Shown: piece by piece, positions 45,405 to 53,662 of the stretch
Layout: each line of letters begins with the position of its first letter
Numbering within the stretch: position 1 is the stretch's first letter
Source: Phenylobacterium deserti
GTDB lineage: Bacteria; Pseudomonadota; Alphaproteobacteria; Caulobacterales; Caulobacteraceae
Direction of reading: 5' to 3'
Assembly: GCF_003254705.1 (NCBI RefSeq)
Contig: NZ_QFYR01000005.1
Location: 186,001-250,000, forward strand
DNA length: 64,000 nt
Position numbers and translations under genes: made by a program
Notes under the pieces: model-generated
Told to the model about the DNA's origin: nothing
Seen by the model: only the letters and a program-made list of their open reading frames with translations
Databases searched by the model: none

Positions 45405-45842
45405 TCAGCTGATCTTGGCCGCGATCTGCGCGGCCAGCGCCTTCAGCTCTTCCATGTCGGCCATGCCGCCGGAGGCATGCCGCCCGACCTCCACACCGTC
45501 CCAGCGCGGGATGATGTGGAAGTGGAGGTGGAAGATCGTCTGGCCAGCCGGGGCGCCGTTGAACTGGGTGATCACGATGCCGTCGGGCTGCAGGGCCGAC
45601 CGGACGGCGCGCGCCACCCGCTGTACGCCCAGGATCAACTCCGAAAGCACCTGCGGCTCCTCCTCCAGGAGGTTGCGGGCCTGAGAGCGCTTGGGAATGA
45701 CTAGGGTGTGGCCCTTGGCCTGAGGGAACACGTCCATGAAGGCGAACACGTGCTCGTCTTCGAACACGCGGGCCGCCGGGATCTCTCCCCGGAGCACCTT
45801 GGCGAAGATGTTGTCGTGATCGTAGGTGCCGTCCAGGCTCAT
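45405..45842 (-). CDS. HIT-family protein (nucleotide hydrolase/phosphoramidase)
   Basis: 145 aa from the ATG at 45842, which follows GAAGGAGAG. Starts YDHDNIFAKVLRGEIPAARV and has GHTLVIPKRSQARNLLEEE; the histidine triad is HLHFHIIPRW, the hinT/HIT type. These enzymes hydrolyse AMP-linked substrates such as adenosine phosphoramidates. The frame extends to 46061, but upstream residues are unlike HIT proteins. Divergent from the DUF4287 gene. Confidence 0.93.
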   Translation of the reverse strand: MSLDGTYDHDNIFAKVLRGEIPAARVFEDEHVFAFMDVFPQAKGHTLVIPKRSQARNLLEEEPQVLSELILGVQRVARAVRSALQPDGIVITQFNGAPAGQTIFHLHFHIIPRWDGVEVGRHASGGMADMEELKALAAQIAAKIS

Positions 45843-45899
45843 GGCGCGCTCTCCTTCGCTAAGGGTGCGTCGTAGCAAAACGGCAGACGAGGTGGAACG

Positions 45900-46469
45900 A
45901 TGGCCGAAGGTCTGACGGAGCGGCAGCAGAGGTGGTTCGCCTCGGTGCGCGCCCGCCTGGAAAGTGACACCGGCAAGAGCCTCGAGGAATGGGTGGCGAT
46001 CGCCCGCACCTGTCCGGAGACCAAGCCGCGCGCGAGGCTCGCCTGGATGAAGGCGCACCACGGCCTGGGCCAGAACCGGGCAAGCTATGTGCTGACCGAG
46101 GCCTTCCCCTCGGAGGCCGGCTGGGAGACGCCCGACGTCCTGCGCCAGGCGCTGTGGTCGGATGTTACGTCAGGCAAAATCCTCGCCGTCGTGGAAGCGC
46201 TGGCGACCCCGTTGCCCGAGGTCGTGACAGGTCAACGCAAGGGCTACACGGCCTTCTCCCGCAAGGTGCAGTTCGCAGCCATCCGCCCCCTGAAAGACGG
46301 CAAGGCGATGCTCGGCCTTGCGCTGGAGCCGCACGAGCACCCGCTTCTGGAAGCGCCGAAGAACGAGCCCTGGTCGGAGCGGCTGCATGCCCGACGGCCA
46401 CTGAACAGCCCGGCCGATGCGGACGCCGAATTGAAGGCTCTGATCGAGAAGGCGTGGGAGCGGTCCTAG
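45900..46469 (+). CDS. DUF4287/DUF5655-type protein
   Basis: 189 aa. N-terminal ~65 aa match DUF4287: TGKSLEEWVAIARTCPETKP and RLAWMKAHHGLGQNRASYVL. The second half (residues ~105-189) matches DUF5655-like: VVTGQRKGYTAFSRKVQFAA, EPHEHPLLEAPKNEPWSERL. Proteins of this pair are frequent in Proteobacteria and Actinobacteria with no established function; they may bind nucleic acid. The stop overlaps the convergent FemAB-like gene by 4 bp. Confidence 0.8.
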   Translation: MAEGLTERQQRWFASVRARLESDTGKSLEEWVAIARTCPETKPRARLAWMKAHHGLGQNRASYVLTEAFPSEAGWETPDVLRQALWSDVTSGKILAVVEALATPLPEVVTGQRKGYTAFSRKVQFAAIRPLKDGKAMLGLALEPHEHPLLEAPKNEPWSERLHARRPLNSPADADAELKALIEKAWERS

Positions 46470-47626
46470 CCAGCCTTGAAGGGCGAGTACTCCTCCGCCA
46501 GCCATTCCATGTCGGCTTCGTTGCCGGCGCGCTCCTGCTCCAGAAAGCGCTCCACGGGCGCGCGCAGGCCGGGATCTGCGATGTAGTGGGCCGAGTAGAC
46601 CGGCTTCGGCAGATAGCCGCGGGCGATCTTGTGCTGGCCCTGAGCGCCGGCTTCCACGCGTGGCAGGCCCCGTTCGATCGCCCATTCGATGGCCTGGTAG
46701 TAGCAGAGCTCGAAGTGGAGGAACGGCACGTCCTCCACGCAGCCCCAGTTGCGGCCGAACAGGCAGTCGCCGCCGATCAGGTTGAGCGCGCCGGCGATCC
46801 ATCGCCCCTCGCGCCGGGCCATGACCAGCAGCACCCGGTCCGCCATGCGTTCCTGCAGCAGGCTGAAGAAGCGGCGGTTGAGGTAGGGCCGGCCCCATTT
46901 GCGCGAGCCAGTGTCCATGTAGAACTGGAAGAAGGCGTCCCAGTGCTCTTCCGTCAGGTCCGAACCGGTCAGGCGCTGGATCTCGACCTCGGCCTGAGCA
47001 TCCCTGCGCTCGCGACGGATGGTCTTGCGGCGCCCCGACGACAGCGCGGCGAGGAAGTCCTCGAACGAGCCGTAGCCGCGATTCTCCCAGTGGTATTGCT
47101 GCCCTGCGCGCAGAGCGAGCCCCTGCTGCCCCATCCAGGCCCACTCGTCTTCGAGAGGGAAGTTCACGTGGAGGGACGAGGCGTCATACCGCTCGCACAA
47201 GGCCAGGCCGCCGCCCAGCAGCAGCGCCCTCGCCTCGCCGGCCGCCACGTCAGGTCGGAGCAACATCCGCGGCCCGGTCGCGGGGGTGAACGGCACGGCG
47301 GACAGAAGCTTGGGATAGTAGCGGCCGCCGGCGCGCTCGTAGGCGTCGGCCCAGGCGTGGTCGAAGATGTATTCGCCCTGGCTGTGGGATTTCAGATAGA
47401 GCGGCATGACGGCCGCCACCTGGCCCGCGTCGTCCTCGACGATCAGGTGCTGCGGTCCCCAGCCGGCCCGCTCGACCGCGCAGCCCGCCTCTTCCAGGCT
47501 GGTCAGGAAGTCGTGCCGCAGAAAGGGGTTGTCGCCGTAGGCCGGGTTTGCGGCGCAGGCGTCCCAGGCGTCCCGATCCACCTCGGCGATGCGGCGGACG
47601 ACCTTGACCGCCGGGTTCAGCTTCAC
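46466..47626 (-). CDS. FemAB-like GNAT-fold acyltransferase
   Basis: 386 aa, GTG at 47626 overlapping the GDPD stop by four bases; the same frame is open further upstream but only as a shadow of the GDPD gene. The protein has two GNAT-like halves typical of the peptidoglycan-bridge/FemAB-like family (PF04339 pattern): AYGDNPFLRHDFLTSLEEAG, YIFDHAWADAYERAGGRYY, YGSFEDFLAALSSGRRKTIR and YQAIEWAIERGLPRVEAGAQ. GQHKIARGYLPKPVYSAHYI is the conserved C-terminal signature. Role in cell-envelope or tRNA-dependent aminoacylation is possible, not shown. Third gene of a ridA-GDPD-FemAB operon. Confidence 0.85.
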   Translation of the reverse strand: MKLNPAVKVVRRIAEVDRDAWDACAANPAYGDNPFLRHDFLTSLEEAGCAVERAGWGPQHLIVEDDAGQVAAVMPLYLKSHSQGEYIFDHAWADAYERAGGRYYPKLLSAVPFTPATGPRMLLRPDVAAGEARALLLGGGLALCERYDASSLHVNFPLEDEWAWMGQQGLALRAGQQYHWENRGYGSFEDFLAALSSGRRKTIRRERRDAQAEVEIQRLTGSDLTEEHWDAFFQFYMDTGSRKWGRPYLNRRFFSLLQERMADRVLLVMARREGRWIAGALNLIGGDCLFGRNWGCVEDVPFLHFELCYYQAIEWAIERGLPRVEAGAQGQHKIARGYLPKPVYSAHYIADPGLRAPVERFLEQERAGNEADMEWLAEEYSPFKAG

Positions 47627-48366
47627 GCTCGGAAACCCTCGAAAATGAGATTGTCGCAATCGTTCTTGATCGCCGACCACTGCGCGGCGTCGCGGATGGT
47701 CCAGGCGATCAAGGGCAGGCCCTGCTGGCGGTGGCGGGTGGCGATCTCGGAGGGCAGCATGTCCAGACCCAGAGCCAGGAAATGGGGCCGTGCGATGGCC
47801 ACATGCTCCAGCGCGGCATAGGCGCGGCGGGTTTCCTCCGGCAGCGGGGAGCCGGCGTAGGAGTAGCTGTCGAGGCCCCGCAGGACGTGCGGATGGCGCT
47901 CCGCGAACCAGGCGTGGGAGGCGGGGTTGAAGCCGATCACCGCCACTGGGCCGGCATGGTCGCTGATGAGATCGAAGACGCGCTGCTCCAGCGGTCCCTC
48001 GGCGCCTGGCAGGGTCTTCAGCTCGATGTGGATCATGGCCCGGCGGCCCACCTGCTCCAGCACTTGCCGCAAGGTGGGGATGGGTTCCGCGGTAGGCCCA
48101 AGGCGCAGCTGCGCAAGTTCGGTCGAGGTTCGCGCGGCGAGGAGGCCGGCCTCGCCGGTCAGGCGCGCCAGGTCGTAGTCGTGGAACACCACCGCCTCGC
48201 CGTCGGCCGCGAGCTGCACGTCGAGTTCGATGCCGTAGCCGGCCTCGCAAGCGGCCTCGAAGGCGGCGAGCGAGTTCTCCGGCGGACCGTCGGGGCTCCA
48301 GAGCCCGCGATGGGCGATCGGCGGGGCGAAGAGAAGATCCCAGGCCTCGCCGAAGCGGTCCCTCAC
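47623..48366 (-). CDS. Glycerophosphodiester phosphodiesterase
   Basis: 247 aa, GTG at 48366. GDPD motifs: IAHRGLWSPDGPPENSLAAF, where HRG and PENS carry the catalytic His and metal Glu, GIELDVQLAADGEAVVFHDY (ELDV, HD), and MIHIELKT. It hydrolyses glycerophosphodiesters to glycerol-3-phosphate and an alcohol. No signal peptide, so it is cytoplasmic UgpQ-like. It overlaps RidA by 4 bp upstream and the FemAB-like gene by 4 bp downstream (GTGA at both ends), implying coupled translation. Confidence 0.92.
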   Translation of the reverse strand: MRDRFGEAWDLLFAPPIAHRGLWSPDGPPENSLAAFEAACEAGYGIELDVQLAADGEAVVFHDYDLARLTGEAGLLAARTSTELAQLRLGPTAEPIPTLRQVLEQVGRRAMIHIELKTLPGAEGPLEQRVFDLISDHAGPVAVIGFNPASHAWFAERHPHVLRGLDSYSYAGSPLPEETRRAYAALEHVAIARPHFLALGLDMLPSEIATRHRQQGLPLIAWTIRDAAQWSAIKNDCDNLIFEGFRA

Positions 48367-48827
48367 GAGCGGAGCGCCACCACGGCGTCGACTTCCACGG
48401 CGAAGTTCATCGGCAGGCGGTAGACGCCCACGGCCGAACGGGCGTGCCGGCCGGCGTCGCCGAAGACCTCGACCATCAGGTCCGAGCAGCCGTTCACGAC
48501 CTGGGGGATCTCGAAGAAGTTCGGGCCCGCCTGCACGAAGCCGCCGAGCTTCACGACGCGAACGACGCGGTCAAGATCGCCGTCGCAGGCCGCCTTGATC
48601 TGGGCGATCAGGTTGATCCCGCAGATCCGGGCCGCACGCTTGGCGGTTTCGGCGTCGACCTCTTCACCGACCACTCCCTTGATCCCGCCAGAGGCGTCCA
48701 CCGACACCTGCCCCGAGATGTGCAGCAGATCGCCGATGCGCACGAAGGGCACGTAGTTGGCGACGGGGGCGTTCGGCTGCGGAAGGGTGACGCCGAGTTC
48801 GGCGAGGCGCTGTTCGATCTGGCTCAT
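48363..48827 (-). CDS. RidA-family protein (YjgF/UK114)
   Basis: 154 aa, ATG at 48827. IEQRLAELGVTLPQPNAPVA, VPFVRIGDLLHISGQVSVD, and VRVVKLGGFVQAGPNFFEIP, then VEVFGDAGRHARSAVGVYRL and AVEVDAVVALR. The terminal Gly-R-H-A-R-S-AVG motif is that of RidA, whose Arg binds carboxylates of reactive enamine/imine intermediates for hydrolysis; this is the larger ~150-aa subgroup. First gene of the three-gene operon with GDPD and FemAB-like. A terminator hairpin precedes it. Confidence 0.9.
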   Translation of the reverse strand: MSQIEQRLAELGVTLPQPNAPVANYVPFVRIGDLLHISGQVSVDASGGIKGVVGEEVDAETAKRAARICGINLIAQIKAACDGDLDRVVRVVKLGGFVQAGPNFFEIPQVVNGCSDLMVEVFGDAGRHARSAVGVYRLPMNFAVEVDAVVALRS

Positions 48828-48861
48828 GGCCTTCCTGTAGCCCTGCCCCCGAAAACAGAAA

Positions 48862-48887
48862 AGGCCCGGACCTTGCGGTCCGGGCCT
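48862..48887 (-). terminator. Terminator of the phasin gene
   Basis: An 11-bp perfect stem (48862-48872 with 48877-48887, loop TTGC), followed on the minus strand by TTTTCTGTTTTC; it separates the phasin gene from the downstream ridA unit. Confidence 0.8.
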
Positions 48888-48929
48888 CTCGAACGCGGCG
48901 CCCGTACTTGGCGCCTCGAGACGATCTGT

Positions 48930-49364
48930 TTAGCGAGCGGCCTGCAGGCGCTCGACGACCGCGGTGACGCGCTCGTTGATCGGCGCCATCGAGTCCTTCA
49001 CCGAGGCCGACACGGTCTCTGAAACCTGACCGACCTGAGCCATGTAGGTTTCGAGCGCCGACTTGGCGAAGGCGGTCTGCAGTTCGAGAACTTCCTGCAC
49101 GCTCTTGGCGGCCGCGAGGGCGCGGGCGGCGGCGATCTGGTTCTCGAAGGAAGTCTTGGAGAAGCTCATCGCCTGAGCGCCCAGGGCTTCAGCGCCCTTG
49201 GTGGCGGCGGTCACGGAGGCGACCACGGCTTCGAGGTTCTTCTTCGAGGTGGAATTGGCTTCGTTCAGCGCGGCCAGGGTCTTTTCGACGCCATCCTTGA
49301 AGGCGACGTTGCTGGCGGCGGTGAACTGGTCGACGGTGGTCTTCACGGCTTCGGCGGCGGCCAT
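48930..49364 (-). CDS. Phasin-family protein
   Basis: 144 aa from the ATG at 49364 (CAGGAG before it). Helical, Ala/Ser/Thr-rich: VKTTVDQFTAASNVAFKDGV, EALGAQAMSFSKTSFENQIA, LELQTAFAKSALETYMAQVG, the phasin_2 pattern, an amphipathic protein coating polyhydroxyalkanoate granules. No PHA synthase or depolymerase is in the window. The upstream region has a TGCA-rich palindrome, a candidate PhaR site. Own terminator. Confidence 0.9.
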   Translation of the reverse strand: MAAAEAVKTTVDQFTAASNVAFKDGVEKTLAALNEANSTSKKNLEAVVASVTAATKGAEALGAQAMSFSKTSFENQIAAARALAAAKSVQEVLELQTAFAKSALETYMAQVGQVSETVSASVKDSMAPINERVTAVVERLQAAR

Positions 49365-49666
49365 GGGAAACTCCTGATGGTCAGTTGCGCAGCGCAGATC
49401 GGCGCCGCATCGCAAGACAGAGTGGGTGAACCCTGTTCCTCGCCCACGGTTCTCTCATGTTGCACTGCAGCAGTCAACGCCTTTTGTGCAGTGCACAACG
49501 GGAAATGCTGCATTGCGATCACGTTGACGTGATCGGCAAACGATCAGGCGCGACAATTGAGACCATTCAGGACCTGTTTACCCTCAGGCAACAGTGACCG
49601 TCTCATTATAGGTGAGATTCACCGGCGGCAGGGGCCGCCACAACCCTTTGTATCGACGGGATAAGC
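49365..49666. other. Divergent promoter region between phasin and carboxypeptidase
   Basis: 302 bp without a gene. It contains repeated TGCA/TGC elements: TTGCACTGCAGCAG at 49460-49473, a 15-base palindrome at 49484-49498 and ATGCTGCATTGCG at 49505-49517. The remaining ~150 bp toward the carboxypeptidase hold an AT-richer stretch but no clear -35/-10. Confidence 0.6.
49484..49498. promoter_or_regulatory. Palindromic TGCA operator, candidate PhaR site
   Basis: TTGTGCAGTGCACAA, a perfect palindrome about a central G, 120 bp upstream of the phasin start. PhaR proteins of Paracoccus/Rhodobacter are described as binding TGC-rich sites near phasin genes. Confidence 0.5.
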
Positions 49667-50977
49667 ATGTTCCAGCACGCCCGCCGCCTGTTTGTTACCC
49701 TCGGTATCGCCGCTGCGACTGCTGTCGCGAGCGTCCCGCCGCCGGCCCAGGCTGAAGTTCCCTATTTCAAGAACCTGCTCGCCGCTTCCCAGACCAAGTA
49801 CGCCGCCATCGTGGTGGATGCGAAGTCCGGCGAAGTGCTCTACGCCAAGCACGCCGACAGTCCGCGGTACCCTGCGTCGATCACCAAGGTGATGACCATG
49901 TACCTGACGTTCGAAGCGCTGGCCTCGGGCAAGCTGCGTCTGGACGATCGGGTGGTGTTCTCGCCCCATGCGGCGGCGCAGTCGCCGACCAAGCTGGGCG
50001 TCCGGGCTGGCGATTCGATCTCGGTGTCGGAAGCCATTCAGGCGATGGCCACCCTGTCGGCCAACGACGCGTCCGTCGCCATCGCCGAGAAGATCGGCGG
50101 CACGGAGCGCAAGTTCACGGCCCTGATGACGCTGCGGGCCCAGGAGCTGGGCATGCGCAACACCAACTTCGCCAACGCCAACGGCCTGCCCAACAGCCGC
50201 CAGCTGTCGACGGCGCGGGATATCGCGATCCTGTCGCGGGCGGTGATGCGCGATTATCCGCAGTACTATCGCTACTTCAGCCAGCAGACCTTCAACTTCC
50301 GTGGGCGCGAGATCCGCAACCACAACCACCTGCTGCGCAACGTTGCGGGCGTGGACGGCATCAAGACCGGCTTCACCAACGCGTCCGGCTTCAACATCGC
50401 CATCTCGGGCGTGCGCGACAACCGCCGCCTGATCGTGGTGGTGATGGGCGGCCCGACCCGCGTGTCGCGCGACCAGAACGCCGAGGACCTGCTGCTCACC
50501 GGCTTCGACGTGGTCAAGCGCCGCGACCGCGGCGAGCGCATCACCGTCGCCCAGAACCTGTTCGAACCCGAGCTTTCCGGCCCGGTGCAGCGCGGCGGCG
50601 TCGAGCAAGGCGATGCGGACCAGGAAGGCCTGACGATCGAGCTGGCGTCCGCCACGCCCGCATCGCGGACCTCCCGCATCCAAGTCGTCCAGCCCAAGCG
50701 CAAGGCCGAAGCCAAGAAGCCTGAGGCCAAGGCGAGCTCGAAGAAGGACCGCTGGGCCGTGCAGGTCGGCGAGTTCAAGAGCCAATCCGACGCCAAGAAG
50801 CAGATCGGCTTCGTGAAGGATCGCTTCGGCAAGCACCTGGGCGGCGCGTCCGGCGCGGCCGAGAAGGCGGGCAAGCGCTATCAGACCAAGTTCGCTGGCC
50901 TCAGCGAGTCCGAGGCCAAGGGCACCTGCAAGGCCATGAAGGCCAAGGGCCTGGACTGCCGGGTTCTGCCCGGCTGA
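49667..50977 (+). CDS. D-alanyl-D-alanine carboxypeptidase with C-terminal SPOR domain
   Basis: 436 aa. Signal peptide through AQAE. Serine-protease-like penicillin-binding fold: S71-I-T-K74 in PASITKVM, S130-A-N132 in TLSANDAS, and K232-T-G234 in GIKTGF. The last ~70 aa are a SPOR domain (WAVQVGEFKSQSDAKKQIGF, TCKAMKAKGLDCRVLPG), which binds denuded septal glycan and so would target the enzyme to the division site. A Lys/Glu/Ala-rich linker (AEAKKPEAKASSKK) joins them. It trims pentapeptides in the periplasm. A strong terminator follows. Confidence 0.95.
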   Translation: MFQHARRLFVTLGIAAATAVASVPPPAQAEVPYFKNLLAASQTKYAAIVVDAKSGEVLYAKHADSPRYPASITKVMTMYLTFEALASGKLRLDDRVVFSPHAAAQSPTKLGVRAGDSISVSEAIQAMATLSANDASVAIAEKIGGTERKFTALMTLRAQELGMRNTNFANANGLPNSRQLSTARDIAILSRAVMRDYPQYYRYFSQQTFNFRGREIRNHNHLLRNVAGVDGIKTGFTNASGFNIAISGVRDNRRLIVVVMGGPTRVSRDQNAEDLLLTGFDVVKRRDRGERITVAQNLFEPELSGPVQRGGVEQGDADQEGLTIELASATPASRTSRIQVVQPKRKAEAKKPEAKASSKKDRWAVQVGEFKSQSDAKKQIGFVKDRFGKHLGGASGAAEKAGKRYQTKFAGLSESEAKGTCKAMKAKGLDCRVLPG

Positions 50978-51003
50978 TCCGATCTGGTTTGTGGAGAGAG
51001 AAG

Positions 51004-51030
51004 GCCCCGGTTCGCGCCGGGGCTTTTTTC
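51004..51030 (+). terminator. Intrinsic terminator of the carboxypeptidase gene
   Basis: A 7-bp GC stem (51004-51010 with 51017-51023) followed by six T then CTTT; it also lies just 3' of the convergent J-protein gene. Confidence 0.85.
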
Positions 51031-51031
51031 T

Positions 51032-51460
51032 TTAGCGGCCCAGCAGCCGGTCCCGCGCCGCGTTGAGCTGAGCGGCGAGCCCGGAGGTGCCGCCCTTGTC
51101 CGGGTGGGCGAGCCGCATCAGGCGAGTGTAGGCGGCCTGGATCTCCTCCCGGCTCGCGTCAGCTCCGACGCCCAGGATAGACCGCGCTTCGTCAGCGCTC
51201 ATCCGGCCGGTGCGGGGAGCTGGACGAGCCGCCGCCGGCGCGCTCGTCCGCCGGGCCGAAACCGCCAGCCACAGGCCAAGGATCAGCAGAACCAGGGCGG
51301 GCGCCCACAGGCTGCGCAACGCGCAGGCGGCAGCGCCGGCGAACGCCGCCAGTGCGAAGCTGGCGCTCATCAGCCGCCATTCGCGGCGCTTCAGGATCGG
51401 TTTGCCGCTGGCCCACAGGACCAGCCACAAGGCCGCCGCGCCAAGCGCGAGGTAGAGCAT
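51032..51460 (-). CDS. Membrane-anchored J-domain protein (TIM14/Pam18-like)
   Basis: 142 aa from the ATG at 51460; a frame to 51511 would overlap mipZ and is not needed. Two hydrophobic segments (LYLALGAAALWLVLWASG and the pair around FALAAFAGAAACAL, LVLLILGLWLAVS), then an Ala/Arg/Pro linker and a C-terminal J domain of ~65 aa (DEARSILGVGADASREEIQA, TRLMRLAHPDKGGTSGLAAQ) with the HPD motif that stimulates Hsp70 ATPase. This topology, membrane anchor then J domain at the C-terminus, is the Pam18 type. It follows mipZ by 4 bp and is likely co-transcribed. Confidence 0.9.
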   Translation of the reverse strand: MLYLALGAAALWLVLWASGKPILKRREWRLMSASFALAAFAGAAACALRSLWAPALVLLILGLWLAVSARRTSAPAAARPAPRTGRMSADEARSILGVGADASREEIQAAYTRLMRLAHPDKGGTSGLAAQLNAARDRLLGR

Positions 51461-51464
51461 GGCT

Positions 51465-52298
51465 CTACTCGGCCGCCAGAACCTCGTCGCCGTCCAGCCC
51501 GGTGATGCCAAGGGCGGTCATCAGGGCGCGCAGCTCCTGGCGCGCGGCCACGTGCTGCAGGGACATGGTCACCGGACGGATAGACGGCGAAAGGTCGGCG
51601 ATCGTCAGGCCGAACGGGAAGAGCTCGCGGTAGATGACGCGGTCGCGCAGGCCAGGGCCGATGCGGAAGCCCACCTTGCGCGACAAGGCGGTGATCCGCT
51701 CGTCGAGGCGCTTGCGGTTGCGCGCCTCGGTGGGCGCCAGACGGTTCCGCAGCACCACCCAGTCGATCATCTTGCGGTCCTTGGCGGCGCGCGCCTTGCG
51801 GCTGGCCCAGACCGTTTCGGAGTAGAGGCTGTGGCGGGTGAGCTCGAGCGTCACCGGATCCACGACGCCGAGCATGTCGAAGTCGACGAAGCTGTCGTTC
51901 ATCGGGGTGACGATGACGTCGGCCAGCATGTGCGCCGCGCGGCTGATGGCGGTGTCGGCGCCGGGGGTGTCGATGATCACGAACTCGGCCTGCTGGCTGA
52001 CCTCGTCGAACGCCTCCTGGAACCGCGCCAGCGCTTCCTCGTCAGAGGCCTTGGCCAGCGCCAGCCCGTCCGCGCTGATCGGGTGGACCAGCGGCATGGG
52101 GGCTTCGGCCTTGTTCGCAGCGAGCCAGGCGGCCCGGTTGGCGAAGAAATGGCCCATGGTCTGCTGACGCAGATCCAGGTCGAGCACCGCAACCTTCGCG
52201 CCCGCATGCAGCAGGGCGACGGCGGTGTGGATGGCGATGGTGGACTTGCCCGCCCCGCCCTTTTCGTTGCCGATCACGATGACGCTGGCTTGCGGCAT
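51465..52298 (-). CDS. mipZ: Division-plane positioning ATPase MipZ
   Basis: 277 aa from the ATG at 52298 (MPQASVIVIGNEKG), with GGGAG upstream. Deviant Walker A NEKGGAGKSTIAIHTAVALL, VAVLDLDLRQQTMGHFF, VIIDTPGADTAISRAAHM, and VTPMNDSFVDFDMLGVVDPV, all very close to Caulobacter MipZ, as is DWVVLRNRLAPTEARNRKRL. MipZ forms a bipolar gradient via ParB and inhibits FtsZ polymerisation so division occurs at midcell. Divergent from panC. Confidence 0.97.
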   Translation of the reverse strand: MPQASVIVIGNEKGGAGKSTIAIHTAVALLHAGAKVAVLDLDLRQQTMGHFFANRAAWLAANKAEAPMPLVHPISADGLALAKASDEEALARFQEAFDEVSQQAEFVIIDTPGADTAISRAAHMLADVIVTPMNDSFVDFDMLGVVDPVTLELTRHSLYSETVWASRKARAAKDRKMIDWVVLRNRLAPTEARNRKRLDERITALSRKVGFRIGPGLRDRVIYRELFPFGLTIADLSPSIRPVTMSLQHVAARQELRALMTALGITGLDGDEVLAAE

Positions 52299-52455
52299 TC
52301 GCTTATCTCCCACCAGGACGGGATTGATCACCCGACTCAGAGGGTTAACAGGAGCCTGACGCAGGGAGTCGCGTCAACGTGGACTTTCGCCCGCGGCTGC
52401 GGATGGACGCCGCAGGAGCGCCCCGATAAGCACCGCCGCCGAAGGAGCCGCCATC

Positions 52456-53313
52456 ATGCCCGACGCCCCCCTGCCCGTTGCTCGCTCTGTCGCCGACCTG
52501 CGCGCGCAGGTGGCCGCCTGGAAAGCGGCCGGGGAAACGGCGGCCATGGTCCCAACCATGGGCGCGCTGCACGACGGCCATTTGTCCCTGGTGCGCCTGG
52601 CGCGGCAGCACGCGGACCGGGTGGTCGCCAGCGTCTTCGTCAACCCAACGCAGTTCGGCCCGAACGAGGACTTCGATCGCTATCCCCGGAACGAGGCCGG
52701 CGACGCCGCCCTCCTGGCCTCCGCAGGGTGCGACCTGCTGTATGCGCCCACCGTGAGCGAGATGTACCCGCAAGGCTTCTCCACGACGGTGACCGTCACG
52801 GGCGTGTCGGAGCCGCTCGATGGGGCCGCCCGTCCAGGCCACTTCGCGGGCGTGGCGACGGTGGTCTCCAAGCTGCTCCTCCAGTGCGGAGCGGACGTGG
52901 CCGTCTTCGGCGAGAAGGACTACCAGCAGTTGCAGGTGATCCGGCGGCTGGTTCGCGACCTGGACATCCCGGTTCGGATCGTCGGCGGTCCTACGGGGCG
53001 GGCGGAGGATGGCCTGGCCCTGTCCTCGCGCAACGCCTACCTGACCGACGCTGAGCGGGCTGCGGCCCCTGCCCTGCCCCAGGCGCTGCGCGCCGCCGCC
53101 GAGCGGCTTCGGGCCGGCGCGCGCGTGGCCGATGTGGAAGCCGAAGCGATCGCCTCGCTGCAGGCCGCAGGGTTCGGCAAGGTCGATTATGTGGAGGTGC
53201 GCGGCGCCGAAGACCTGGCGCGCCTGGGCCCGGACTCAGCCACGACGCCGGCCCGAATCCTTGCCGCAGCCTTCCTGGGCAAGACCCGTCTGATCGACAA
53301 CATGCCCGTCTGA
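52456..53313 (+). CDS. panC: Pantothenate synthetase
   Basis: 285 aa. Nucleotidyltransferase fold: AAMVPTMGALHDGHLSLVRL (HxGH-type HDGH), VVASVFVNPTQFGPNEDFDR, and KDYQQLQVIRRLVRDL with LALSSRNAYLT (KMSKS-like SSRN). Condenses pantoate with beta-alanine using ATP. The C-terminal dimerisation domain is about 110 aa (VDYVEVRGAEDLARL). panB is not in the window. Confidence 0.96.
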   Translation: MPDAPLPVARSVADLRAQVAAWKAAGETAAMVPTMGALHDGHLSLVRLARQHADRVVASVFVNPTQFGPNEDFDRYPRNEAGDAALLASAGCDLLYAPTVSEMYPQGFSTTVTVTGVSEPLDGAARPGHFAGVATVVSKLLLQCGADVAVFGEKDYQQLQVIRRLVRDLDIPVRIVGGPTGRAEDGLALSSRNAYLTDAERAAAPALPQALRAAAERLRAGARVADVEAEAIASLQAAGFGKVDYVEVRGAEDLARLGPDSATTPARILAAAFLGKTRLIDNMPV

Positions 53314-53662
53314 GGCCTTCGCCTACAGCTTAGCCCGTGACGCGTTGCCGCACGGCCAAGCCGTTACAACCACGGTGCGAACGCTGGCCGCCACACGCGT
53401 GAGGCGTAAATGTGGCGAAGGTTCAAGTCTCTGTTTTCTAGTGACTTAATAGGCCTACAGTGAAGCTTGTTGAGCGCAAATCACCTGAAGGCGCCCAACT
53501 AGCTAGACCATAAGGCGTTACTTCAAATGTACTCGCAAGGTGAAGCTCTGCGACACCTTGCCCTCACCGGTTATTAAGGGCCGAGAGGTTAGGTTTTGCG
53601 CCTGCGCTGAGGAGAAGCGCGGCGAGCGGCGACGGGGCGCCGCACCTAACACGGACAGTCTG
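53314..53662 (+). other. Gene-free leader of the first GH16 gene
   Basis: 349 bp, more AT-rich than its surroundings between ~53400 and 53530. It contains an inverted repeat GCAAGGTG (53535-53542) / CACCTTGC (53554-53561) with an 11-base loop, without a T tract, so an operator or mRNA structure is more likely than a terminator. There is no strong ribosome-binding site before the ATG at 53663. No other coding sequence is supported. Confidence 0.6.

Noticed and set aside
46466-48250. A 594-aa fusion protein covering both FemAB-like and GDPD regions
   Set aside because: The N-terminal third is a shifted frame of GDPD; the true genes overlap by GTGA.
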